DNA of 64,000 bases from positions 48,083,585 to 48,147,584 of the forward strand of contig NC_088170.1 of the NCBI RefSeq assembly GCF_028769735.1, written 5' to 3'. Below are positions 11,538 to 23,500 of this stretch, in pieces; within the stretch, counting starts at the first letter, position 1; every line of letters starts with the position of its first letter. The notes beneath the pieces are model-generated. The model saw nothing but the letters and a program-made list of their open reading frames with translations, was not told where the DNA came from and ran no database searches. Origin of the DNA: Zonotrichia leucophrys gambelii (Eukaryota > Chordata > Aves > Passeriformes > Passerellidae). A program made the position numbers and the translations under genes.

Positions 11538-14500
11538 GTAAGTACTACATCTATTAATATCAGATTAATAATTTTTTTTTGATATCCAGAATTGTATTTC
11601 AGGCTTCATGCAGATTAATAGGTATCTTTTTTGCTTCTGTAAATTTACAGTTCTGCAGCACATAAAATTTATCTTTATTTGTATGTCTCTTTCTGTGGGA
11701 ATGAAAACGAAAAAAAAAAGTTTTTCAGTGCTGTATCTTTGAAGATAAAAAAAAGTTTTGAAGAATAATGTGACTCACTAACAACCCTACAGTAATTCTT
11801 AATGAGTGTTTGCAAATTAAGTGCTTTCCTTGACAAGTACTACTGAAATGAAAAAGGCCAATAAAAGGAAGGGGAGGAAAGGTACCAACTATCTCAGTGT
11901 AGCATGGTCCTTTCTGAAAGATACAGCAGGACTTACTAGAGAAACACCAGTTCTGGTCCCAGCATTCCAAGGGATAATTATTTCAGATCTTCACTTCTAG
12001 AATCTTTCCCAGTACATAGCTGCCTATTTGCTTAAATGTCTGTATTTTTAAACCATTTAAAAACCCTCCTCCCATATGTAATTCTTGAGGGCTTCTTTAT
12101 GCAAATTGATGCAGTGGAGTGAATCATAATACCATCACAATGCAGGAGTCCAAAGCAGAGCATTTTCTCTGAATTTTATTAATATCTTCATAGAAACAAA
12201 TAGAGATTAAAAATATAGGAATTAACATGGTGTGCATATGTGTATGTGGTCTTTTTTTGTTTCCTCAGTGCTGAGAGCTGGCTTACTGCTTACATAAATG
12301 AGTAGTATAGCATAACACAGAACAGATCAGAATGATCCTCTAGTCCAGCTGCCTGATGACTTCAGGGCTGACCAAAAGTTAAAACATGTTATTGAGGGCA
12401 TTCTGCAAATACCTCTTAAGCACTGACAGGCTTGGGGCATCCACCACCTCTCAAGGAATCCTGTGTTTGACCACTTTCTCAGTGAAGATATTCTTCCTGA
12501 TGTTCAGTGTTATCCTCCCATCACAGCTTTGAACCATTCCCATGAGACCTGTCTCTAGATAGCCAGAAGAAGTGATCAGCCCCTCCCTCTCCACTTCCAC
12601 TCCTCAGGGAATGGTTGCCTTTGTTTTAGTCTTGTTTGTTCAAGTTATGCACTTTTAAAATCTGCTGGATACAAGCTGTAGACACTCACCACACCAAACT
12701 AGGCATGTAACTGGGGGACCAGTGAGACCAAGTGTCAGCTATTGTAGTGATAAGTGGAAAGAGGAGTGAGAAACATGGCTAGAGGCTGGTTCACATCACC
12801 CCAGATCTACTAATCTCAGAGAAACCTGAAAGCAGCTAGGATCCTAAAAGAACATTATCAGTTTGATTTGGGAAATCTGCACCTCTCACTTCCACATTGC
12901 CTGTAGCCAATGTAGATAAACAAACGGCATCCTTGAGTGCTTAATGCCTGTGAGACTCTCATCACTTAGATGACTTCAGGTAAAGCAGCAGGTGCACTGC
13001 TGCTGTGCCTTGCTCTGTGTTTCCTCATAGTGGAAGGCAATTACCTAATGTTTGCACCTTGGGCATTCATCAGTCTTGTATGGATTGAGCCCCAAAGCAC
13101 TCAGCGGAGCCCCAGAGAGATCAACAGAACTTTCAGGGTATGAGCAAGAGCCAGACCTGTAAGACTTGGATTCAGTTCAGCAGAACTCACTCAAATACAC
13201 AGGAGGAAAATAATGTTAGATGCAGCATTGTCACTCAGAAAGAAGAAAATGCTGGGCAGCACCACCAAGATGAGAAGGATTGAGAGAGATAACATGAGTT
13301 TCACAGACACAGTTCTGTATTTGTTGCTACATGGCAAAGAGAGCAGGAGGAGGTGGCAAGACAAAGACAGTTTATTTTTTGCCCTATTGAATTACATTAC
13401 AGAATCAAACAGGCATAAAAACTTTGAAGAGTGACTAATTTATGTGGAACTAAATTCATCATTGTGAATGTAGGTACATTTTATACCGTACTCATAAAGG
13501 CAATTTCTGAGGAATGAGCTCAGCAGGCAACTTGTGAGCAAGAAATTTCTAACTGCTGTATTTTGATGGGAAGTACAAGAAGGAAGTGGCAAGAAGTAGT
13601 CAAGACTATGATATGGAGGAAGGGCAAAAGGACACCAATAGAATCATTTCACAAAGAAATCAGATTGAGCCTTAATCAAAAGAAGTCACTTAGTATTACA
13701 TGAGAAAGTCCATTATGAACAAGTTGAAGAAACAGTAAGGTGATAGAGGTGTAGACACAGAAATCAGACTGAAAGCCTTTTTTGTTTGTTTTTTGTATCT
13801 TCAGTACTGCTATCAGTTATTTGCTGTTCATATGGCACCTTCCTAAATGTGAAAAACATATATAGGCCAGACAGGTAACAGCCAGGAACCCTGGATTGTG
13901 GAGACCGCTGTCAGTGGTGAGACAAACATGTTTTCTGTAGATTTGATAATGGCAAAAGAACGAAGCAGATGTGATCACAGAAAGAAGAAACTGCAAGTAG
14001 ACCAGATCACATATCAGAAGAGGCAACTGATTAAGTTCTAGTGAGGTAGTGCTAGCTTGTCATTAGCTCAAGTGTGCTTCAGATTAAATATTTCTTAATC
14101 TTGCTGTTTACCAGTGGCCCAGTTTTACGTGCTGTTTACCATGACCAGTAACATGGTGAATTGCCCGCAATGCCACACACTTATATCAGACTACACAGCA
14201 TCATCAGTTCTAAAGGATTCTTAGTCCTGTTAATGGTATAAAGTGAAGTTCTTACATAAAATGAAAATCGTCTTGTCAAAGCTACATCACTGGGGTACTT
14301 CTTAGGCTAGATTTACTAGTATTGCTTGGAATTTTCCACCATATGGGCTGGCAGATTTCATTCTATTATCAGTTGGCTCTAGTTCCTAATCAGAAGGAGA
14401 AATCACAGCATCGCAGGTTATGAAACAATGGAAAATTCCATCATTTCAGAAGTGTGGTAACTGATGGGAAAGTGATTGCTTTTCCTAATTCATGTTTGGG

Positions 14501-17500
14501 TCATGAAACAATGACTGCAAAGTTCAGCTTTGGGCAATTGAATACTACATTACTCCTTTGCAAAACACTACACTCCTCTCTTATTTTGTCTCATACTTTG
14601 TTTTAATTCTTTAGGTAAAATTCTGGCCTCGCTGCAGGCAATGTGACTTAATTGAAGCAAGGATTTCAGACCTTTTTTCTTATAAGTCAGAACTGTGCAG
14701 AAAATACTTTTCTATCTCAGGCATTTTCCTTAACAATTACTTGACTACAGCACATAGTTAAAAATTAACAATTAGGCATATATTCACTTCATCCACGTGC
14801 TGTTGGAAGCATCAAAAATAAGAAGATTTAGTTCACAGTTGCATTAGAAGTACTGTATTGGAAACTTGGTTCCACCACAGTTACTTTTGCTTCAGTAAAA
14901 TACAGTGTGCTGTCTCTCAGAATACAATGAACTGCATTGTATTCAATGTCTGGGAGGCTGAGGTTTTCCACAGGTAGGGTAATAAAACTGTCACAAAACA
15001 CACCTGACATCCAGTAAATGCTGTGAACTAGAACTATGCAAATGCCACTGAGATTTCTAAATAAAGCCACATATTTAACATACAGTTATCACCAAAGCTG
15101 CTCAGCAAGCATGTGAGGCACTTGCAAAGAGATTGATAGTCTCAGTTCTAACAAAGCACAGGTAGAAGCGAACCTCCGACTTAAATCTCCACAAGAATTC
15201 CTCATTATTCTATTTCCAGGCTTGGGAGAGTAGTAAGTGTCTTCTGCTACACAATGGAGAACATTCTGCAATGAACAAATACCAGGTCTTTCAGATGCAA
15301 GAATCAGCCAGCCTGCAGAGGTAGAGCATGACTAGACACTGCCTAGCAGTGAGCAGCAAGGCTGTTTGCTGCTACCCAAGTGCACAGCATGCTGTCAGAG
15401 TCACAGCGTTTTGGAACCAGTGGAACCAGTACAGGAAGTCTGAGGGAGAACCTGAGTAACACAGGACTTATTTTCTGTAGATACTAATTGTTTCTCTACC
15501 TTTGTGTAGTCTGCTGCAGAGAGCCAGAAAGGTGGCTGAGTTCTGGGTGCTGCCACAGGCTCTGGGAAAGTCTGACAGTTGTGCAGGGACTGAAAGTCTT
15601 CAAGGACTGAAAAGCAGTACATGGTAGCCATTCAAAGTTTCTGCGCTGCTCAGAGAAGACTCAAGGTCAGGAAGGGCAGAATCATTGTAAGGAGTTCCTA
15701 AGAAACTGGAAACATTTGCAAAGGAGCAGATGAGAGAGGAAGGGTCTATTGGAAGGCAGGCTGTAACCCAGTCCACAGACAAGAAAATGCTGTCATAACT
15801 AGGTGGGATCTACACAGTGTTGAGAGAAGTAACACACTTAATCCAGGCAATATGTTATTTTCTTTTGAGTTTCTGTATTTCCAGAGGTGGATCAAGTAAA
15901 TAGCTATTAATTCTGAATACGCTGCCCACTAGCTCTGCATGTATATTCTCCTGCTAACTCTTTGAGATAAGACAAATGGAGGTTCCGTAACCAGGAGCAG
16001 CCTAAGAGGATGCTGAGTGGGTGTATTTAATTTAGAAGGAAAGGGGATGCTTATCCTTCAAGGCTGTCATCAAGGACACTCAGCATGGTCAGAGGCATGC
16101 TGTTTCCTAGATCCAAGACGGGGAGGACTGGAGGATCAGAAGTCACTGGCTACCCCTAGTAGCTGAATAAAACAGACCAGCAGCTTGCTTTGTTGGAAGG
16201 CAAGTAGCATTGTATAGTCACATTCATATGGGTAAAGACTCTTGCTTCCAAAACATGGATGAACTTTTCCATAGTGTCTACTGCAAACAGCCCCTGGGCT
16301 GTAATACACCTGGAACATTTGCAGTCATTGCCTGGGAGAGTTGACACAGGCCAGGTAGTGTGCCACCAAACCAACAGCATGGATTATTTGAGCCAAGCCT
16401 GTGTTGTGGTCCCTTTTATTTATAAAATAGCCTTAATCATGGAACCAAGTCTTGCCAGCACTATGCTGTTCCTCCAGAGAGTAAGTTTCCTTTAAATCTA
16501 TTAGATTGGTTAAAGAGTACTCCAAATCTACCCATCTGAGACATGAAAGTCTCATTACAAGACTGAAAGAGAAATCTGAGCTGTGGAAGATGCTGGCAAA
16601 TTAAATCCTTTAGTGCTTCTGTTGAAGACTCCATACATGTACACTAGGAGGGGATAACAGAGTGTTTGCTCTAAAAGAGGATGTCTGTCTCAGAAATGAG
16701 AAGCAGAAAAGCATAATTCAAATAATGGATAGACATTGCTCCTTGGTCCAGTGAAAACCACACCAAAACCATCCCTTGTGAATTGATGCATATATAATGG
16801 AATATCTGTTCTGAAAAACTGTGCAGGAAGATCAGATCTGATAGCCAAGTGATGTGGAATAGATCCGTTGCTACGGAGCTAAATAAAATTATCTGGGATT
16901 GTTTGTATGTGAGAGCAGAGATAAGAAAGAGGATGACTATAACATTTTCATTGCACAAGGGAAGAGAAGTGCATTAAGAAAACGTTTCCAACATCAAATA
17001 CTCTCACATTAAGCAATACCTATACCAGATTAAAAAAATAAAAATTCTAAATTGCACTTAATGCATAAAGCTGGAAATGTTCAGAACAGGGTTGTAACTT
17101 GGCCCTTGGAACATTATGGTCCCAAAAATCCCTTGAGAGTTTGGAGATGCTTGACCCTGTTTCAATTTGAAAGCACAGGCACCGGCTAGAAAGACCCCCA
17201 AGAAGTTTGCCACTGCTGTGAAGGGGAGATCTCTGAAAATGAGCTCCCGTCCCACTGTATGTATATGACAGAAATGAGGTGGCCTTTTCTTTCAGAGGTG
17301 GTTCAGGAATTACCCTTCTGATAAATTTCCTCTCTACTCCAGATCTCTGTCAGTGAGTAATTAATCCTTATAGTAATTTATTCTATCAAATGATCTCTCA
17401 TCTGCTGAACTGTCAAAAGATTGACATGTTGACTTCACATGGCTTTCAAACTAGATGATGCAGTTAGAAGTCAAATTTGATTTACAGAAATCAGGTTTCA

Positions 17501-20500
17501 AACCAGATGATGCTAAGATGCAGAAATTCTCTAAAAATAATTTATTGTTTTGACTTAAGTACCAAATTACAGATTTTACCTCTTCATACACGCTGAACAA
17601 ATCATTCCAAGCAAAGGCTTGTGATGATGATGATTTATGGCTGTAATTTCTAAGAGACGGTATGGATTGAGGTCTGGCTGATGTTTCCTGGCATTGGATT
17701 CACTCAACATAGCAAATATTTTTCAAAGCTGCTCTAAACAATTTGTGAGCTTTAATGCCTTTATAAAAATTTATTAATGTATTTGAAAGTCTAAGGAGGC
17801 AGACTTACAGCTGTGTCACATCTGAGCAAGCTTCTGTCACTCAGCTGAACTGTAGCAGAGACCACATTTATGTGTATGTACTTTCTTAGTGATTGTCCCC
17901 TCAGTTTCATTGAAATTCAGTGTGACAGCTTCCCAGCTGGTATACATTTGTGCAGGACAAGTGGGCTCAAGTGTGCTTTTGTGCTGCTCACTCCCGCTCT
18001 GGGTTTACTGACCTCATCTAAAAGCTGATCATGACTAAACTAATGAGCAGGAATTTATTAGCACATTTTGTAAAACCTTTTTTATTTCCTCTCTTAGAGA
18101 AAGTACAAAGCTTGTTAGATATGCTCTGAGTTTTGCACAGGCAGTCTGGCAGCTGTACCTGAGTCCTTGACTTAGGCTATAGTGAAATTCTTCCTGAGTG
18201 TCCCTTGCCTCAGTGCAGGACTATAATCCTTCATTCCTAGCACACTCTCCCTCTGAGGCTTTGGACAGGTAGAACTGTGGCTTTTGTGCCTTGCTTTGTT
18301 CCAAGGTTTTCAAAGACAGAACAGAAACATGTTCACAGCAGATCTATGACTGTGTCTTATGCTGTAGCCTTTTTCTTACAGTCAGCCACATGCTTATGGT
18401 GCTCTCTTAAATCATAAGATACAAACTTTAACCCCTTTAAAAAGTTTGGTGTGCCTAAGAGCATGAGAACAGCTGAAAGCAAAGCTGACACACCTGTGCC
18501 AGTTCCCTGTCCACCATCTCCAGCATTCAGAGGCAGTGATGCATGCCAGGGGAAGCCTATCAGCAGTGTGGAACAAGCGTTCAGTGACACTGCATCAGCA
18601 TTCTGTCCTTGGCACTTGGCATTCCCACCTGGCTGCTGTTGCAGGCACATGCTAGTGGAACCAGAACAGTGACAAATGCACCTCAGACTCTGTGTAAGGA
18701 GGAACTGTCCAGGTCGTGTGGGTTTTTGGTGACATGGGTGGGAAAGAGTTCACAAAGATCTGAATATGTTAATGCTCTGGTTTCTCTGTGACCATCTGTT
18801 TATCTTCTCACATGCTATGTATTCACATAGTCCTTCTGTCTTCTTCCCATCAGACTGCTCCACTCTTTCTTGTTGATGTCTCCCAGAAATGCCATTAGAT
18901 TATTTTGGGAAGTGATCTCCAGAGCTGCCACACAATCTCGTGTGAACTCATCTCAAGTAGCCATCCTTGAGACGAGTTCACATATTCAGACATTCATTCC
19001 CTTTCACTCCTGTGCAGATAGAGTCCTTCCATATGAATCCTCTATAGATGCTTTAACAACACCTTTAAATCCAGGGGAAGCCTCAGTGCAGAATGTATTG
19101 GGAGCATCTTTTGGAGAGAAACATTTTCCCTCTATGTCAGAAAATTTATCTCCCACTTCTTTAAAAAAGGGGTTGGGGTAAAAATTATGTCTTGTCTACA
19201 GACAGTCCAATCTCATGGACACAGAAGTAATTTCAGCTATATAAAGACGTCAAGAGAACTTAAAAATAAAAAAAAAAAATTGAAGAAAGACGTATGTGAA
19301 GCCTGGCCTGAACTTTTCTGGAGCAGGCAGACCCCAAAGAGGCCTTCCAGAGCCTGCTATTGACTGACCCACCAAAACCTGCCCGACAGCACACTGATGG
19401 TGACAAAGATGTGAACACAATCCTTTCTCTTATTGTTGTTTGTGCCTAGTAGGAAGAGATTTTATCAAAGCTTTCAGGACTGGTGTAACACATGGAGATA
19501 CTGAGGAAAATGGAAGGGCAGAAAGTGTTTGTTCCCAATTTTTAGTGCAATCTGTATTGCAAAATCCTGCCAAATTTCTCAAAACTCCTTAGATTTGCTT
19601 TTGTTTCCTGTGCTATGTAAATGTTTGGGTGATGATTCAAGTTCACCTTCTCTATTCGTGTTTCTTTACAATTTTTACAGTCTAAACCTTTTCCATATTT
19701 ATATGAATTATTCTTCATTTTCAGGTTTATGTGGTTTCCTGAAATATGTTTTCTTACTGAGTAATATATTTTTTGGTGAAAATACCACAGATACATGTTT
19801 ATGTGTATAATTTCAATTACAAGGCTGTGAAATTATTTCCCAAATAGCGTTCTGTAAATAATATTTTTTTTCTGATTTGCTAGCTAAATGCCTGAAAATA
19901 AAATTAATTCGGAGTCAGCCCAAGTCAGCCAAACAAAATAAAACACAGTTCAGCTAAGGGGTGGAAAATCCTAAAAGGAATAGGATTCAGCTTCCTAGAG
20001 TTTGTTTGGCATTTTTAACTTTTCAAAATTAAACTAATTGGAAATTAAACTAATTTTAAATTAAACTCTGTGGAAGCATGTACTGGGGAAACAAGCAAGC
20101 CTGCCTTTGCTCCCATTCCCTGGCCTGCAGAGGGAGTTGAGGCAAGGCGAGGCAGGCTCACCCCTGGCTGCAGCATCCATCCTATCGGCGGGGCTGCCAT
20201 TGGGCCCAGTGGGGGTTTGCGGGGAGAGCTGTATTATAGACGTAAATTTAAAGAAAGAGGCCTAACAGCTGAAATAATTTGAGGTTATAGAGGTTATTTG
20301 GGTTAAAAAAATATATTTAAAAAGTGCAAACAAAAAAAAAAAACCAAACCCAAAAAACATTGCGTTGACATGATTTGAGATTGTCCTCCTAAACTTGGGT
20401 TACATTTAACTTCTCCGTGTGCTCGGGCAGGGAGGCCGCGGGGCGGCCGGGGCTGCGTCCTCGCCTGTCGGGCTGCGGCGCAGCGCTGAGGGGAGGAGCG

Positions 20501-23500
20501 GGCGGGAATCGGGGCTCGGGGCGGGCGGGGGAGCGGGCTGGAATCGGGGCTCGGGGCGGACGGGGGAGCGGGCTGCAGTCGGGGCGGAGGCCGGCGGCCC
20601 TGACGGCGTGTGTCTGCCTTGCAGATCTTCGAGTGGTGGTACTTCCGCAAGTACGGCACCTCCTTCATCGAGCAGGTCTCGGTGAGCCACCTGCGCCCCC
20701 TGCTGGGCGGGGTGGACAACAGCGCGCCCAGCGCCGCCAGCGCCGCGGGCGGGGACGCGGACTCGAACCGCCAGAGCGTCTCAGGTGAGCGGCGCCGGCC
20801 CGGCCCGGGCTCCCGCTGCCCGGGGAATGGCACTGCTGCCTCCTCGGTAGCTGCTGATTGCATCCTTCCGAACTCACGGAAGGGTGTTGTGGTGTTCAGG
20901 CTGCCTGGTTAATGCATGTGTTTTCTCCGTGTTGTGAAACCCCTGCGAAATAGCCCGTGCTCTTTCTGCAGTGTCCTTTGTCCAGTGGAGGGGCTGCAAA
21001 GATGATTAAGGGGATGGAGCATCTCTTACGAGGAAAGGCTCAGGGAGCTGGGCCTGTTCAGCCTGGAGAAGAGACAATGCGTGGAGATCTCATCATCCAT
21101 GTCTGTATGAAAAGAGGGTGTCAAAGGGATGGAGCTCGGTGGTGCCAATGTGAAGGACAAAGGGCAATGGGCAGAAGCTGGTGCACAGGAAGTTCCACCT
21201 GAATATAGGGAAGAACTTCTGTATTGTGCAGGTGACCAAGCACTGGAACAGGTTGCTCAGAGAGGCTGTGGAGTCTCCTTCCCTGGAGATATTCTAGACC
21301 ATCTGAATGCAATCCTGTGCCATGTTTAGGTCAGCCACTGTGGTCCCTTCCAACTCAGCCAGTTACCTGATTCTGTTACTCTAAAGGCTGTATTTTTAGT
21401 GAAATCATTTAAAGTAATAGCAAAGTCGTTTAAAAAAAAAAACAGACAAAGAAGTAAGAAATGTTCATCTGGTTTTGCATCACTTTTTTATAAATACAAA
21501 ATAAAAACTTACTTTTTGTAAGTAGTATGTAAACAACATTTGGATTTAACCTTAATAAGTGGTGGCTTAAAAGCGTGGTGGCTTTTAACAGCTTAAGGGC
21601 TTGTTATGTTCCCGAGTCTGCTACAGATTTACTTTGTGACTTTGGACAAGTCCTGACATAGTCAGGGTTTTTTACAAGGCCCCCAGTTTAGGAGGCATGC
21701 TTTCAGGCATCTGTGGCCTGCGTTTTGCAAGCTTCCAGGCAATCACATCCCCTACAAGTTTCAGAGCAAGGAGTGAAGACTCTGACCCTAAGTCATTCAG
21801 GCCTGAGGCACTTTGAGTCAGGTGCCTCGGCGATGGTCCCAGCCTGCCTATAATGAATCAGCCCCTCAAGCACTGAAATTTGTGGACTGAAGGAGCCACA
21901 GAGGAACCTGTCTCCCTAATTGAGTAACTTAGTTGCCTGAGGATTGAAAAATTAGCCCATGAGTGATGAAAATGCTGGTATGCTATTGCTTCTGGCTTGA
22001 GTGGGAGGTACTCACTGTTAATGTCAAGGCAGGAGCATCTGGGTTTGTGCTCCTCATCTGTAAAATGAAGCTTACCTGTCTCTGTCCTAGCTTGGCTTAC
22101 GAGCCATAATCTTATGGATGTGCCCTTAGATTCAACCAGAATTTTATTACATTTATTTCATCTGCAGGCTTTTAGAATATATCAGAATTTACAAGTGAAG
22201 AAAAGGGAATGAAAAGAAAAAAATCACTTATGGAGAAAACATTGTTCCACAGTTGAGCTCCCTATGTCTGCACCTGGCAAATTTTATTCTACTCCTCAGT
22301 GTGCATGAAAACAGGCAAACAAGAATTAGCTCTGAACTTACATGTTAAATAATAGAGGTGGCTTCACAAAACCTTGTTATTTACTGAGCATGTCTACTTG
22401 AGGAATCCTCCATGTAGCACAGCAAATTCAGCTGTTGGCATTCTCATCTGAAGAGAGGCTGTGAATAGCAGCAGTGCACGGTCCAGGATATTAGATTTGG
22501 GTGAACTGGCAGAAAGCATGGTTTGTCTTGGAACCACCTGTGTGCACTCATCAGTGGGCTCAATCACACTCAGCAGCTCAAAATAACTCCTGTCATTTTA
22601 AAGCAAAGGCACAGTGTTTTAACTGGTGAGGTTCACACAAACATCTTGAATTTTCTGATACAAAGAAATAGTCAAGGTGTCTTTGCTTTCAGTGCACTGC
22701 CACTGAACTGGGACTCTCAGTGTCTCTGGACAGCGTGTCTTTGTGGATTTATTTTAGCCTATTATTTTATATAGCCTGTTATTTGTGCCTTCAGGTGGCA
22801 ATAAAAGGCCTTCTTTACTTCCCCTTCTTTTTGCTCAGTTTAGCTTTCCCTGCTAAGTGCCAAAATACTTCATGCTTTGGATGAAGCATAACCACTTGAA
22901 TTCAAATAGGATGAACAAAAAGTGTCATTGCAGTCAGATAGTTGTTACCCAATCTCATTGGCTGCAAACAGACCAGGTCAGGACACCTGGAACTGAGAAG
23001 TCTGATGTTGATTTAATATTTATAATGGTTTGAAAGTCATATTATATAAAAACTGTGGAGTTGAAGCTTGTCAAACAGCCATACTCTGGCTGCACAGCAG
23101 AGCACAGCAGAATGTCACTCAAGCACTTGTGCTGAGTAAACCAGTGGAACTTTCTAATATTAGCTGCCTGCTGAAATGGGTACTTCAAATACACTCTTCC
23201 CTACAGTCTGCCTGTTGCTGTGTCTGCTCCATGCACTTGCTGGGTAGGCAGCAAACTGAGGGCCCACCTCTTATTCCACTTGACTAGTTTCTGTGTTGCT
23301 GAGGGTCTCCTTCTGTTACTGTGAATAATCGATGCAAAATGCTTACTGTCCGTGCCTCTGTAGCCCCATACTCAGATGTAGGAGCTGTGTCCTTGAGAAG
23401 AGAGGAGGACTTGACTTGCTGTTCAGTACTTCTCCTAACAGAACAGGCATAAAGGGAACAGACATATTGTTACCATAAGGATACTCTTCTGATTCAGTAT

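Larger units (their letters stand above)
11538..20624 (+). other. ST7: ST7 intron 2
   Basis: A 9.1-kb intron. Recognisable contents are a CR1 fragment (12306-12600), a 17-bp inverted repeat (18941-18982), 16-bp direct repeats (20026-20070), an A-rich tract near 20327-20357, a small GC-richer stretch at 20095-20235, and the 5' half of the CpG island with G-rich tandem repeats. Between 12600 and 18900 I see nothing supportable. Confidence 0.85.
20410..20870. promoter_or_regulatory. Intragenic CpG island around exon 3
   Basis: A sharply bounded GC- and CpG-rich block in otherwise AT-rich sequence, covering the end of intron 2, all of exon 3 and the start of intron 3. It contains GC-box-like GGGGCGG words. 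It could be an internal promoter or a product of GC-biased gene conversion. I see no clear initiator or first exon, so promoter activity is inference only. Confidence 0.5.

Noticed and set aside
18870..19181. 103-codon + strand frame
   Set aside because: Spans the 17-bp inverted repeat, no recognisable domain, no supporting splice signals.
20303..20863. 186-codon antisense frame through the CpG island
   Set aside because: It runs antisense through ST7 exon 3 in GC-rich sequence where stops are rare; Pro/Ala/Arg/Ser low-complexity composition and no recognisable domain.
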